From: Actinomycetota bacterium
GTDB lineage: Bacteria > Actinomycetota > Acidimicrobiia > IMCC26256 > PALSA-555
DNA: 40,328 nt
Reading direction: 5' to 3'
Assembly (NCBI GenBank): GCA_003140175.1
Contig: PLJD01000127.1
Location: forward strand, 50,462-90,789
The position numbers and the translations under genes were made by a program. This document shows, piece by piece, positions 1 to 8,197 of the stretch. A model generated the notes under the pieces. It saw nothing but the letters and a program-made list of their open reading frames with translations. It was not told the origin of the DNA and searched no databases. Every line of letters begins with the position of its first letter. Position 1 is the first letter of the stretch.

Positions 1-1002
1 CGGGATGTAGGCCGACACGTCGCCGGCCTTCGTCTCGATGATCGGGAGGGCGGTCAGCGACCCGGCGCCCTGGTCGTCGTTGAGCTTCGCGGCGCGCTCG
101 AGGAGACGGCTGTGGAGGTAGAAGACGTCGCCGGGGTACGCCTCGCGGCCCGGTGGGCGGCGCAGCAGCAAGGAGATCTGCCGGTACGCCTCGGCCTGCT
201 TCGACAGGTCGTCGTACACGATGAGGGCGGCTTCGCCGTTCTCCATCCAGTGCTGGCCCATCGCGCATCCCGAGTAGGGGGCGAGGTACTTGAAGACCGC
301 TTCCTCGGCGGCGGGCGCGTTCACGACGACCGTGTACTCCATCGCGCCGTGCTGCTCGAGCGTGGCGACGGTCTGGGCGACCGAGGAGCCCTTCTGGCCG
401 ATCGCGACGTAGACGCACTTCACGCCCGCGCCCTTCTGGTTCAGGATCGTGTCGACCGCGACGGTGGTCTTGCCGGTCTTGCGGTCACCGATGATGAGCT
501 CGCGCTGGCCGCGGCCGATCGGCGTCATGGCGTCGATGGCCTTGATGCCGGTTTGGAGCGGCTCATGGACCGGCTTGCGGTACACGATGCCGGGCGCCTG
601 GACCTCGAGGCGGCGCTGCCCGTCGGCGACGATCGGGCCCTTCCCGTCGACCGGCTGGCCCAACGGGTTCACGACCCGGCCGATCAGTCCCTCACCGACC
701 GGGACGGACAGGATCCGACCGGTGGCCTTGACGGCCTCGCCTTCCTCGACTTCGTCGACCTGGCCGAGCACGACGGCGCCGATCGAGTCTTCCTCGAGGT
801 TGAGGGCCAGCCCCAGCGTGCCGTTGGCGAACTCGACCAGCTCGTTGACCGCGATGTCGGGCAGGCCCGAGACGCGGGCGATCCCGTCGCCAACCTCCAG
901 GACGCGCCCGACCCGCGCCGCTTCGAGGCTCGGCATGAAGCTGTCGACGTGAGCGCGGAGCGCATCCGCGATCTCGTCGGCATTGATGGTCAACTCCGGC
1001 AT
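1..1002 (-). CDS. atpA: ATP synthase F1 subunit alpha (3' part outside window)
   Basis: This is the nucleotide-binding alpha subunit of the F1 sector of the H+-ATP synthase, on the cytoplasmic face of the membrane. The 334 visible codons begin [11 protein letters not shown]. They contain the Walker A loop GDRKTGKT with its lysine at residue 178, and the stretch [13 protein letters not shown] followed by [14 protein letters not shown] typical of actinobacterial alpha subunits. A full subunit is about 510-550 residues, so roughly the last third lies beyond position 1. The start ATG at 1002 is preceded by GAGGAG five bases upstream. It follows atpH by 40 bp and is the last visible gene of the operon; gamma, beta and epsilon are expected beyond the edge. 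Identity is certain. Confidence 0.97.
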   Translation of the reverse strand, partial: MPELTINADEIADALRAHVDSFMPSLEAARVGRVLEVGDGIARVSGLPDIAVNELVEFANGTLGLALNLEEDSIGAVVLGQVDEVEEGEAVKATGRILSVPVGEGLIGRVVNPLGQPVDGKGPIVADGQRRLEVQAPGIVYRKPVHEPLQTGIKAIDAMTPIGRGQRELIIGDRKTGKTTVAVDTILNQKGAGVKCVYVAIGQKGSSVAQTVATLEQHGAMEYTVVVNAPAAEEAVFKYLAPYSGCAMGQHWMENGEAALIVYDDLSKQAEAYRQISLLLRRPPGREAYPGDVFYLHSRLLERAAKLNDDQGAGSLTALPIIETKAGDVSAYIP

Positions 1003-1042
1003 GTGTGCTCCTCGGCGGCGAGACGTGCTGCCCGCGCCTTGA

Positions 1043-1576
1043 TCAGACCTGTTCTTTCAACTGCTCCAGGCGATGACGGACGGTGCCGTCGATGACCGTG
1101 TCGCCCACCCGGGCGATGATGCCGCCCAGCACGGACGGGTCGACGACGACCTTGACCTCGACGATCTTGCCGGTCGCGCGGCCGAGCGCCTCGGCGAGGC
1201 GTTCGGTCTGTGCGTCGTCGAGCGGAATCGCGCTGCGAACCTCGGCGAAGTCGCGTTGGCGCTCGGCGGCGGCGAGCTCGACGAACCGTTCGACGATGGC
1301 GGGCAGGTCTCCGGCGTGACCGGCGGCGACGATGAGCGAGATGAGGCCGGTGCTGGCCGCCAAGGCACCGACGCCGAGCAGCTGCTCCACGACCGCGAGT
1401 CGACGGCCGACCGGCAGCGCCAGGTCGGTGAGTGCCATGCGCAGCTCGTCGGAGCCGTCCAGAGCACGGGCGAACCGGAAGAGGTCGTCCTCGATGTCCG
1501 CCAGGTTCCCCTCACCGCGGGCGACTTCGAGGAGACCGTGGGCGTACGCCTCGTTCCGGTCGCGGGCTGCGGTCAT
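1043..1576 (-). CDS. atpH: ATP synthase subunit delta
   Basis: This is the delta subunit (OSCP family), which links the peripheral stalk formed by b subunits to the top of F1. The 177-residue product starts [19 protein letters not shown] and has the C-terminal block [14 protein letters not shown] followed by [21 protein letters not shown], which is the family signature. Length is normal for a free-standing delta. Its ATG overlaps the TGA of atpF by four bases (1573-1576), which implies translational coupling. In mycobacteria delta is fused to a second b-like domain; that fusion is absent here. Confidence 0.95.
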   Translation of the reverse strand: MTAARDRNEAYAHGLLEVARGEGNLADIEDDLFRFARALDGSDELRMALTDLALPVGRRLAVVEQLLGVGALAASTGLISLIVAAGHAGDLPAIVERFVELAAAERQRDFAEVRSAIPLDDAQTERLAEALGRATGKIVEVKVVVDPSVLGGIIARVGDTVIDGTVRHRLEQLKEQV

Positions 1577-2289
1577 CCGTGCCCGTTCCCGCTGGTCCCG
1601 ACCGCGTCGATGTAGCTCTCGACCAGCGCCTGTTGGGTCTCACGGTCCAAGCTGCGTTCGACGATGCGCTCGGCCAGGTCGATCGACAGGCCAGCCACCC
1701 GGGTGCGCAGGTCGCCCATGGCCCGGTCGGTCGCCAGGCGGATGTCGTCCTGGGCGCGAGCCCGCGCCTCGGCAGCGTCGGCCTCGGCTCGGGCCATGAG
1801 CTCCTGGCGGAGTCGTTCGGCGTCCTGGTGGGCCGATTCGACGATCCGGGTCGCTTCCGACCGCGCCTCCCCCAGCTTGGCCTCGTACTGGCGACGCTGC
1901 TCCTCGGCTTCCTCGCGGGCCCGCTCGGCCCCCTCGAGGTCACCGCGGATCTTCTCCGTGCGGGCGTGGAGGGTCTTGCGCAGGGCGGGGAACGCGTACT
2001 TCATGAGCGCGAACGCCACGATGATGAACGCGATCGTGCCCCAGATCAGCTCCGACGCCGCGGGAGCGAACAGGCTCGGGGCCTTGTTGCAGTCGTTGAG
2101 GGCGTTGGTGAAGTTCGTGTACTGCTTCTTGGCGATCTCGGCCTGGTTGTCCTTCAGCGCCTTCTGGACGCACGTCACCAGGGCCTGACCGTCGGACGTG
2201 CCCGGATCCGCCGCCGAGGCGGCGTGGGGCAGCGAGACGACCGCGACCAGGGCCAGCAGCCCGGCCGCCAACAGGGTTCGGATCCGCAT
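1573..2289 (-). CDS. atpF: ATP synthase F0 subunit b with secretory N-terminal extension
   Basis: This is subunit b of F0, the peripheral stalk that holds F1 static. The C-terminal two thirds is usual: one membrane segment at about residues 81-105 (LIWGTIAFIIVAFALMKYAF) followed by a long charged coiled coil rich in E, R, A and Q. The unusual part is the front. Residues 1-26 form a textbook signal peptide ending AASA, followed by about 54 residues predicted to lie outside the membrane, with Cys40 and Cys67 that could form a disulfide. At 238 residues it is well over the usual 155-180. The start ATG is preceded by AGAGG. The protein may be processed by signal peptidase (inference). Confidence 0.93.
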   Translation of the reverse strand: MRIRTLLAAGLLALVAVVSLPHAASAADPGTSDGQALVTCVQKALKDNQAEIAKKQYTNFTNALNDCNKAPSLFAPAASELIWGTIAFIIVAFALMKYAFPALRKTLHARTEKIRGDLEGAERAREEAEEQRRQYEAKLGEARSEATRIVESAHQDAERLRQELMARAEADAAEARARAQDDIRLATDRAMGDLRTRVAGLSIDLAERIVERSLDRETQQALVESYIDAVGTSGNGHG

Positions 2290-2298
2290 GGCAGACCT

Positions 2299-2559
<261 letters not shown>

Positions 2560-2570
2560 TCAAGACCGGT

Positions 2571-3353
2571 TCAGTGCTCCGGGTGAATGGATTCGCTGAC
2601 GTACACCGCGGTGAGGATCGTGAAGATGTACGCCTGGAGGACGGCGACGAGGATCTCGAAGCCGGTGAAGGCGACGAGACCCGCGAACGGAAGCGGCGAG
2701 AAGACCGCCTGGTACCAGCCGCTGTTGCGGGCGAGGAGCAGCTGGTCGGTCATGATCGCGAAGATCGCCAGCAGTACGTGGCCGGCGGTCATGTTGGCGA
2801 AGAGCCGCACCGCGAGCGAGAACGGCCGCACCAGGTACTTCGAGAAGAACTCGATCGGCACGACGAGGAACTTCAATGGGGTCGGGACGCCGGGCGGGCT
2901 GATGTTGCGCCAGAAGTAGCGGGGGCCCTGCTTCACGAAGCCGGTGACGATGAACGTTCCCCAGCTCATCAGGGCGAGGAAGAGCGGGATCGCCAGCCGG
3001 GACGTGGCCGGGAAGTCGACGCCGGGCACGACCTCGAAGATGTTCATGAAGAAGATGAAGAAGAACAACGTTGCGAAGAAGGGGGTCCAGTTTCGGCCCT
3101 CCTCCCCGATCGCGGCGACGCTGACCTGCTCCTCGACCAGCTCGTAGCTGGCCTCGCAGACGTTCTGGACGCCGACCGGCACGAGCGCCCGACGCCGGCT
3201 GCCCGCCCAGAACAACGAGATGCAGATCGCGCTCGACACGAACGCCATGAGCGCGGTCTTGTTGAACTCCAGGAGCGAGTGCTGGGCGAACATGCCCTTC
3301 CACACGAAGATCTCGTTGATGTTGGGCAGGAGGTTGGCGAGCACCGGGTTCAA
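2571..3353 (-). CDS. atpB: ATP synthase F0 subunit a
   Basis: Subunit a forms the proton half-channels against the c-ring. The 260-residue product has at least five hydrophobic segments and the conserved block VRPFSLAVRLFANMTAGH, whose second arginine (Arg183) corresponds to the essential Arg210 of E. coli. The C-terminal helix region GFEILVAVLQAYIFTILTAVY is also typical. Translation starts at a TTG codon (3351-3353). This is supported by GGGAG seven bases upstream, which overlaps the stop codon of the preceding atpI-like gene; the two genes are separated by only four bases. Confidence 0.96.
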   Translation of the reverse strand: MNPVLANLLPNINEIFVWKGMFAQHSLLEFNKTALMAFVSSAICISLFWAGSRRRALVPVGVQNVCEASYELVEEQVSVAAIGEEGRNWTPFFATLFFFIFFMNIFEVVPGVDFPATSRLAIPLFLALMSWGTFIVTGFVKQGPRYFWRNISPPGVPTPLKFLVVPIEFFSKYLVRPFSLAVRLFANMTAGHVLLAIFAIMTDQLLLARNSGWYQAVFSPLPFAGLVAFTGFEILVAVLQAYIFTILTAVYVSESIHPEH

Positions 3354-3357
3354 CCGT

Positions 3358-3801
3358 TCACTCCCAGTGACGGCCGGGCTTGAGGCCCGGAGAGGCGAGC
3401 GAGAGGCTGACCGAGCGCAGCTCCCAGCAGAGCAGACCGAAGTAGCCGACGACGAGCGTGATGCAGAAGACCGGCCAGTCCACGATATTCAGCGCCTTGA
3501 TGCCGACCCCGATCGCGGTGATGAGCGCCAGGCGGCCCAGGAATCCGAAGAGCGCGACACCCATCAACAGGTTCGGGTTGCGCCGGGCCGCCCACCCGAG
3601 GGCGGCGGCCGCGACGAGGAAGTTCGCCACGATCAGCGCCAGGGCGAGCCCGACCGCGCCGGCCGCGTCCAAACCGCGCCAGAGGCCGACTCCGACCATC
3701 ACCACGGGCGCGGCGAGCGCCGCCCGCTTGGCAAGGTCGACGGCGATGCGCGACTCGATGCGGTCGACGTCGGGGACGGCGGGCGTCGTGGGCGCGGTCA
3801 T
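3358..3801 (-). CDS. AtpI-like small membrane protein of the atp operon
   Basis: This is a 147-residue protein with about four hydrophobic helices and a charged N-terminal tail (DVDRIESRIAVDLAKRAALAAP). Position and topology match the ATP synthase I / AtpI family, thought to assist c-ring assembly or ion supply. Sequence resemblance is weak, so the call rests largely on context: it lies between the atpZ-like gene and atpB. Its GTG or ATG start region overlaps the end of the upstream gene by four bases. The membrane core is supported; the exact role is an inference. Confidence 0.7.
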   Translation of the reverse strand: MTAPTTPAVPDVDRIESRIAVDLAKRAALAAPVVMVGVGLWRGLDAAGAVGLALALIVANFLVAAAALGWAARRNPNLLMGVALFGFLGRLALITAIGVGIKALNIVDWPVFCITLVVGYFGLLCWELRSVSLSLASPGLKPGRHWE

Positions 3802-4091
3802 GGGCGCTGGCCTCCGGCCGCCGCGCCGCCGGAGCGTCGGCTCCAGGGCTTGCCCTCGTCATGGCGAGCGCTCTTCGCCTCGTAGCGGTAGTAGGCGGAG
3901 GCGAAGGAGCAGGCCACGCCGAATGCGCCGAGGGCGATGAGGAAGATCGGTGCCGTGCCGAGCCGGCCGTCGATCCAGGATCCGAGGAGACCGCCCAGGA
4001 CGGGCACGATCACCATCGCCACCGCGTAGCTGAACGCGTCGTTCGACGCGGTCGGGATGTTGGAGCGCAACCGCCGCACGGGGTCGCTCAC
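3798..4091 (-). CDS. AtpZ-like F0F1 ATPase accessory protein
   Basis: This 97-residue protein has two transmembrane helices (AMVIVPVLGGLLGSWIDGRL and FLIALGAFGVACSFASAYY). The motif GGLLGSWIDGRLGTAP resembles the GxxLGxxxDxxxGT pattern of the AtpZ / 'ATPase gene 1' family (DUF of F0F1-ATPase subunit). Such proteins are encoded first in many atp operons, with a proposed role in assembly or Mg2+/Ca2+ handling. It is the first gene after the promoter/operator region at 4153-4197. The start is GTG at 4091; there is no strong Shine-Dalgarno at the usual distance, so the start is less certain than the family call. Confidence 0.78.
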   Translation of the reverse strand: MSDPVRRLRSNIPTASNDAFSYAVAMVIVPVLGGLLGSWIDGRLGTAPIFLIALGAFGVACSFASAYYRYEAKSARHDEGKPWSRRSGGAAAGGQRP

Positions 4092-4152
4092 GGAGCCTGG
4101 TTCCCCTCGTTCCGCCCGGTGTGGGCGTCGCCTCGAGCCAACCCGAGGCGCT

Positions 4153-4168
4153 TGTGAATGTTTTCACA
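4153..4168. promoter_or_regulatory. CRP/GlxR-type operator upstream of the atp operon
   Basis: The 16 bases are a perfect match to the CRP-family consensus TGTGA-N6-TCACA, with both half-sites fully conserved. The site lies in the 113-bp gap between wecA and the first atp gene, 62 bp upstream of the atpZ-like start. It directly follows the candidate -10 hexamer at 4173-4168, so it would cover the transcription start. CRP-family regulators of actinobacteria (GlxR of Corynebacterium, Crp of Mycobacterium) recognise this sequence. Binding here is an inference. Confidence 0.7.
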
Positions 4169-4197
4169 CACTAACGGGACCGGTCGCCGATCGTCAA
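4168..4197 (-). promoter_or_regulatory. candidate promoter of the atp operon
   Basis: On the minus strand TTGACG (4197-4192) is followed after 18 bases by TAGTGT (4173-4168). The -35 matches the consensus at five of six positions; the -10 keeps the key T1, A2 and T6. It lies just after the wecA stop codon and points into the atp genes. The adjacent CRP-type palindrome supports a regulatory region here. Confidence 0.45.
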
Positions 4198-4204
4198 CTT
4201 GTCC

Positions 4205-5392
4205 TCAGCCCCGGTCGCCGGCGGCTCGCCGCCGGGCTTCGAAGTCAACCACGCCGTCGGGGGGCGTGCCGGCAGCGGCGGCAGCCCGATTCGAGCGGCG
4301 GAACGAGCGCACGCCGGGGTGGAAGTAGGTGAAGAGGAGGAGGCCCAAGCCGCCCAGGGCGAGGGGCACCAGGGCATTACCCCGGTTGGTGTAGGTAGGG
4401 ATGAGGGCCACCGCGGAGAGCAGCGCGGTCCAGAGCCACAGGATCACCACGGCCCGGCGGGGGCCGTGGCCGAGGCGCATGAGCCGGTGGTGGAGGTGCT
4501 CTCGGTCGGCTCGGGAGAACGACTCGCCGTGGAGCAGTCGGCGCAGGAACGAGAACCCGGTGTCCACGATCGGGACGGCGAGGATCAGGATCGGGATCAG
4601 CAGCGGGGCGAAGAAGAAGTAGGTCTGACCGCTGAACTCATCGGCGGTGCGGCCACCGACGGTGATCGTGGTGACCGCCATGAGCAGGCCGAGGAACATG
4701 GCGCCCGCGTCGCCCATGAAGATCCGCGCGGGGCTGAAGTTGTGCGGCAAGAAGCCCGCGCAGATCGCCACCGCGATGACCGCGACGAGCGGCGCGATGT
4801 TCGAGCCCTCGAGGAGCCCCGCCTTGAAGAGCCGGTCCGCGTACAGGAACAGGGCGGTGCCGGCGATGATCACGATGCCCGCCGCGAGGCCGTCGAGCCC
4901 ATCGATGAGGTTCAGCGCATTCGCGAGCACGACCACCCCCACCACGGTGAGCAGCGAGGCCAGACCGGGCGACAAGACGATGTACTGGTAACTCGCGAAC
5001 GGGACCCGGAAGTACAGCATCGTCACCCCGAACAGCGAGAGCAGACTCCCGCTGAGCACCTGACCCGCGACCTTCGCCGGGGGTGACACCTCGCGCAGGT
5101 CGTCGACGGCACCGGTCAGGAACATGACACCCGCCGCGAAGAGCAACCCGAGGGGCTCCGAGGAGTCGGCGAACATCTCGTGGAACTGGTTCAGCTGGGA
5201 GGCGACCGCCATCGCGGCCAGAAACCCGGCGAACATGGCCGCGCCGCCGAGTGAGGGCGTCGGCTCGGCGTGGACGCTGCGGTTGCCCGGCATCGACATC
5301 GCGCCGATTCGGGGCGCGAGGCGTCGCATGACGAACGTCAAGAGGAACGTCGTGATCGCGCCGACGGCCCCGACGACCGAGTAGCCGAGCAC
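4205..5392 (-). CDS. wecA: undecaprenyl-phosphate GlcNAc-1-phosphate transferase (WecA/TagO-like)
   Basis: This polytopic membrane enzyme of the MraY/WecA family transfers a sugar-1-phosphate from a UDP-sugar to the lipid carrier, starting assembly of a cell-wall polymer. In actinobacteria the gene beside atp makes the decaprenyl-P-P-GlcNAc that begins arabinogalactan or a related glycan. In the 395 residues, the conserved loops are visible: PTPSLGG, FLTGAVDDLREV, ALNLIDGLDGLAAG, RIFMGDAGAMFLG and the WecA-type histidine loop DREHLHHRLMRLGH. Ten or more hydrophobic segments are present. The start is GTG at 5392, six bases after the glyA stop, so the two are co-transcribed. The C-terminus is a charged cytoplasmic tail. 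Confidence 0.9.
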   Translation of the reverse strand: MLGYSVVGAVGAITTFLLTFVMRRLAPRIGAMSMPGNRSVHAEPTPSLGGAAMFAGFLAAMAVASQLNQFHEMFADSSEPLGLLFAAGVMFLTGAVDDLREVSPPAKVAGQVLSGSLLSLFGVTMLYFRVPFASYQYIVLSPGLASLLTVVGVVVLANALNLIDGLDGLAAGIVIIAGTALFLYADRLFKAGLLEGSNIAPLVAVIAVAICAGFLPHNFSPARIFMGDAGAMFLGLLMAVTTITVGGRTADEFSGQTYFFFAPLLIPILILAVPIVDTGFSFLRRLLHGESFSRADREHLHHRLMRLGHGPRRAVVILWLWTALLSAVALIPTYTNRGNALVPLALGGLGLLLFTYFHPGVRSFRRSNRAAAAAGTPPDGVVDFEARRRAAGDRG

Positions 5393-5398
5393 CGGAGC

Positions 5399-6655
5399 TC
5401 AGGCCAGGTTGGGGTACGGCGTGAACTTCGAGCAGAGGCGGTTGCTCGCCTCTCGCACCTCGGCCGCGACCTGCTGGTCCTGTCCGGCCCGCAGGACCCG
5501 GGTCATCAGGGACGCGATCTCGGCCATCTCGGGCTCCTGCATGCCGGCGGTGGTGACCGCCGCCGTGCCGAGCCGCAGCCCGCTGGTGACGAAGGGCTTC
5601 TCGGGATCGTTCGGGATCGCGTTCTTGTTGCAGGTGATCCCGGCGGCGTCGAGGGCCTCCTGGGCGACCTTGCCGGTCACGCCGAACGGGCGGAGATCGA
5701 CGAGCAGCAGGTGGTTGTCGGTCCCGCCCGAGACGATCCGGAAGCCCTCGTCGCTCAGCGCCGCGGCCAGCGCGCGGGCGTTGCGGATGATCTGTTCCGC
5801 GTACTCGTGGAAGGACGGCTGCGCCGCCTCGTGGAACGAGACCGCCTTCGCCGCGATGACGTGCATGAGTGGGCCGCCCTGCAGGCCCGGGAATACCGCC
5901 TTGTCGATGGCTGCCGCGTAGGGCGCCTTGCAGAGAATGCATCCAGCGCGCGGGCCGCGCAGCGTCTTGTGGGTGGTGAGGGTGACGACGTCGGCGACGG
6001 GGACCGGTGAAGGATGGACGCCCCCGGCGATCAGTCCCGCGATGTGTGCGGCGTCGACGAGGAGCAGCGCGCCGACGTCGTCGGCGATCGACCGGAAGGC
6101 GTCGAAGTCGATCACGCGCGGGTAGGCGGTCGCGCCGGCCACGATGAGTTTCGGGCGCTCGGCGCGCGCCAGCGCGGCGATCGCGTCGTAGTCGAGCGTC
6201 TCGCGCTCGTCGTCGACTCCGTAGGCGGCGAAGTGGTAGAGGCGGCCGCTGAAGTTTACCGGCGAGCCGTGTGTCAGGTGGCCGCCCTGGTCGAGGCGCA
6301 TCCCCAACACCGTGTCGCCCGGCTCGAGGAGCGCGAGGTAGGCGGCCATGTTGGCGCTCGCCCCCGAGTGGGGCTGGACGTTGGCGTGCTCGGCGCCGAA
6401 CAGCTCGCACGCGCGGGTGCGGGCGAGCTCCTCGGCCTCGTCGACGACCGCGTTCCCGCCGTAATAGCGCTTGCCGGGGTAGCCCTCCGAGTACTTGTTG
6501 GTCAGCACCGACCCCTGGGCGGCCAGCACCGCCTCGGAGGTGAAGTTCTCGGACGCGATCAACTGGACCGTCGTGTTCTGACGCTGCAGCTCGCGGCGAA
6601 TCACGTCCGCTACCGCCGGATCTGCGCTGGTCAGGGCGACTGAGGGGTCGGTCAC
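5399..6655 (-). CDS. glyA: serine hydroxymethyltransferase
   Basis: This is a cytoplasmic PLP enzyme that interconverts serine and glycine and charges tetrahydrofolate with a one-carbon unit. The 418-residue product carries the family blocks [31 protein letters not shown] and the PLP-lysine motif [13 protein letters not shown] with Lys230 as the Schiff-base lysine. An upstream in-frame GTG exists at 6706. GTG at 6655 is chosen because GAGGAG lies eight bases before it and the added N-terminus would be an arginine/proline-rich run unlike the family. It heads the glyA-wecA unit that runs toward atp. Confidence 0.96.
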   Translation of the reverse strand: MTDPSVALTSADPAVADVIRRELQRQNTTVQLIASENFTSEAVLAAQGSVLTNKYSEGYPGKRYYGGNAVVDEAEELARTRACELFGAEHANVQPHSGASANMAAYLALLEPGDTVLGMRLDQGGHLTHGSPVNFSGRLYHFAAYGVDDERETLDYDAIAALARAERPKLIVAGATAYPRVIDFDAFRSIADDVGALLLVDAAHIAGLIAGGVHPSPVPVADVVTLTTHKTLRGPRAGCILCKAPYAAAIDKAVFPGLQGGPLMHVIAAKAVSFHEAAQPSFHEYAEQIIRNARALAAALSDEGFRIVSGGTDNHLLLVDLRPFGVTGKVAQEALDAAGITCNKNAIPNDPEKPFVTSGLRLGTAAVTTAGMQEPEMAEIASLMTRVLRAGQDQQVAAEVREASNRLCSKFTPYPNLA

Positions 6656-6724
6656 GTCGGCGACTCCTCGAGCCGGAGGTCGTGGTCGAGGCCGAATGCG
6701 ATCCACATGGGCGAGTCCGGGTCC

Positions 6725-6744
6725 GAGCGAGCGAGCGAGCGAGC
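6725..6744. repeat. GAGC tetranucleotide repeat, five copies
   Basis: The four-base unit GAGC is repeated five times in tandem in the region upstream of glyA. If transcription starts at the TAGACT hexamer at 6754-6749, the repeat would lie in the glyA leader. Such short repeats can vary in copy number, but nothing here shows that it does. Confidence 0.7.
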
Positions 6745-6748
6745 CCTG

Positions 6749-6754
6749 AGTCTA
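6749..6754 (-). promoter_or_regulatory. possible -10 element for glyA
   Basis: TAGACT on the minus strand keeps the T1, A2, T6 pattern of bacterial -10 elements and lies about 94 bases before the glyA start, in the only AT-containing part of this intergenic region. No convincing -35 was seen. The long leader would contain the GAGC repeat. Confidence 0.3.
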
Positions 6755-6892
6755 CGGGCCAGTCGCGGGCACTCAGATGTTCACTTTGCGTGGCAGTCCC
6801 CCCGAGACCGGCACTCTCAGTGAGATTGCGCCTCAAGCAGCCCTCGAGGCCCGTCGACAACCCCCATGTCGGCGAACGAAAGGGGGCTGGTC

Positions 6893-8164
6893 ATGGAGGC
6901 AATACCGCGGAAGCGCCGCCGGATCCGACTGGGCCTCGTGGCTGCCGCCACTGCGCTCGCGGCGGCTGCATTCGGCTGCGGACAGGCGCCGGCCCCGGCA
7001 TCCCCGGCCGCGCCCACTCCCACCGCCGTCGGCACCCCGGCCAACGACGCGACCTCCCCCACGACCACGAGCCCGACGACAACCCCGAGCACCACCACGC
7101 CGCCGACCACCGCGGCGCCGACCACCACGACCACGGCGCCGTCGTCCAACGGGGCGAACGTCGGCCGGGTGGGCGTGAACACCAACTACTACTGGTTCGA
7201 CGAGAGCACCGACACGGCCGGTCTCCAGACCCTCGCCGCCGCGGGGGTCACGTGGGTCCGCGACGTCTTCGACTGGCGCACGATGGAGCCCACCCAAGGC
7301 CAGTTCAACTGGAGTGGCAGCGACGCGCTGGTCGCCGCCACCGCGAAGACGGGCATCAACTTGCTGGCCATCCTCGCCTATTCGGCGCCGTGGGCCTCGT
7401 CGGACCCGACTGGGGGCGGGAATCAGTACTACCCCCCGAAGAACCCCTCCGACTACGCGCAGTTCGCGTCCGCGGTCGTGGCGCGCTACGGACCAGGAGG
7501 AACGTTCTGGGCGACCCGACCCGACCTGGCAGTCCATCCGTTGGCCGCCGTGGAGATCTGGAACGAGCCGTGGGGCTACTGGTCCTGGGAGCCGAACCCC
7601 GACCCGGCCGCGTACGGGCGCCTCGTGATGGCCGCGGGACCGGCCATTCGCGCCGCGGACCCGAACGTCCAAATCGTCGTCGCCGGAGACGATCAGGTCG
7701 TCCGGACCGACGGCGCTATCGCCAACTTCGTCCAGCCGATGCTGGCCAGCAACCCGGCGATCGCCAACTACGTCGACGCCTGGAGCGTGCACCCCTACCC
7801 AGACCCGGAGACCAACGGGCCCCAGGTGACCAGCCCGATCGAGTACAACTACGACCGGGTCACGGTGACCCAGAACGAGACCGCCGCCGCCGGTGTTTCC
7901 CGACCGATCTGGATCACCGAAATCGGATGGACCACCGCGACCGGCAGCTCCGACGGGGTCAGCGAAGCCACACAAGCCCAGTACGTCTCGCAGGCGCTCG
8001 CGACCGCGCTCGGTCCGTGGCGCAGCTTCGTGGCCAAGGTCTTCCTGTACACGTGGCAGCAGGACGGGACGAACGTGAGCGACCCCCAGGCCCACTACGG
8101 GCTCCGACGGGCGGACGGTTCGATGAAGCCAGCCTGGTCGGCGGTGACGTCCTACCTGCAGTGA
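6893..8164 (+). CDS. secreted PslG-like glycoside hydrolase, paralog 1
   Basis: This is a cellulase-superfamily (TIM-barrel, clan GH-A) hydrolase resembling PslG/GH39-like endoglycosidases found in exopolysaccharide clusters. The N-terminus is basic (RKRRRIR) then hydrophobic, ending near a cysteine (FGCGQ), so it is exported and possibly lipidated, although the lipobox is imperfect. A threonine/proline-rich linker of about 50 residues follows. The barrel holds the two catalytic carboxylates: acid/base Glu225 in WNEPW and nucleophile Glu343 in WITEIGW. ATG 6893 is chosen over 6866 because of the AAAGGGGG upstream. It closely resembles the gene at 22471. It could trim or release the polymer made by this island. 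Confidence 0.8.
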   Translation: MEAIPRKRRRIRLGLVAAATALAAAAFGCGQAPAPASPAAPTPTAVGTPANDATSPTTTSPTTTPSTTTPPTTAAPTTTTTAPSSNGANVGRVGVNTNYYWFDESTDTAGLQTLAAAGVTWVRDVFDWRTMEPTQGQFNWSGSDALVAATAKTGINLLAILAYSAPWASSDPTGGGNQYYPPKNPSDYAQFASAVVARYGPGGTFWATRPDLAVHPLAAVEIWNEPWGYWSWEPNPDPAAYGRLVMAAGPAIRAADPNVQIVVAGDDQVVRTDGAIANFVQPMLASNPAIANYVDAWSVHPYPDPETNGPQVTSPIEYNYDRVTVTQNETAAAGVSRPIWITEIGWTTATGSSDGVSEATQAQYVSQALATALGPWRSFVAKVFLYTWQQDGTNVSDPQAHYGLRRADGSMKPAWSAVTSYLQ

Positions 8165-8197
8165 GCCGCCGGCCGTCGACGACAGCCGGACAGGTGT

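Noticed and set aside
4638..6860. 740-codon open frame on the minus strand across wecA and glyA
   Set aside because: It is arginine- and proline-rich, has no family resemblance and lies on the same DNA as two certain genes in another frame.
6866..6892. Upstream ATG at 6866 as the start of the first hydrolase
   Set aside because: It has no ribosome site, and it would put acidic and polar residues before the basic signal-peptide start at 6893, which follows AAAGGGGG.
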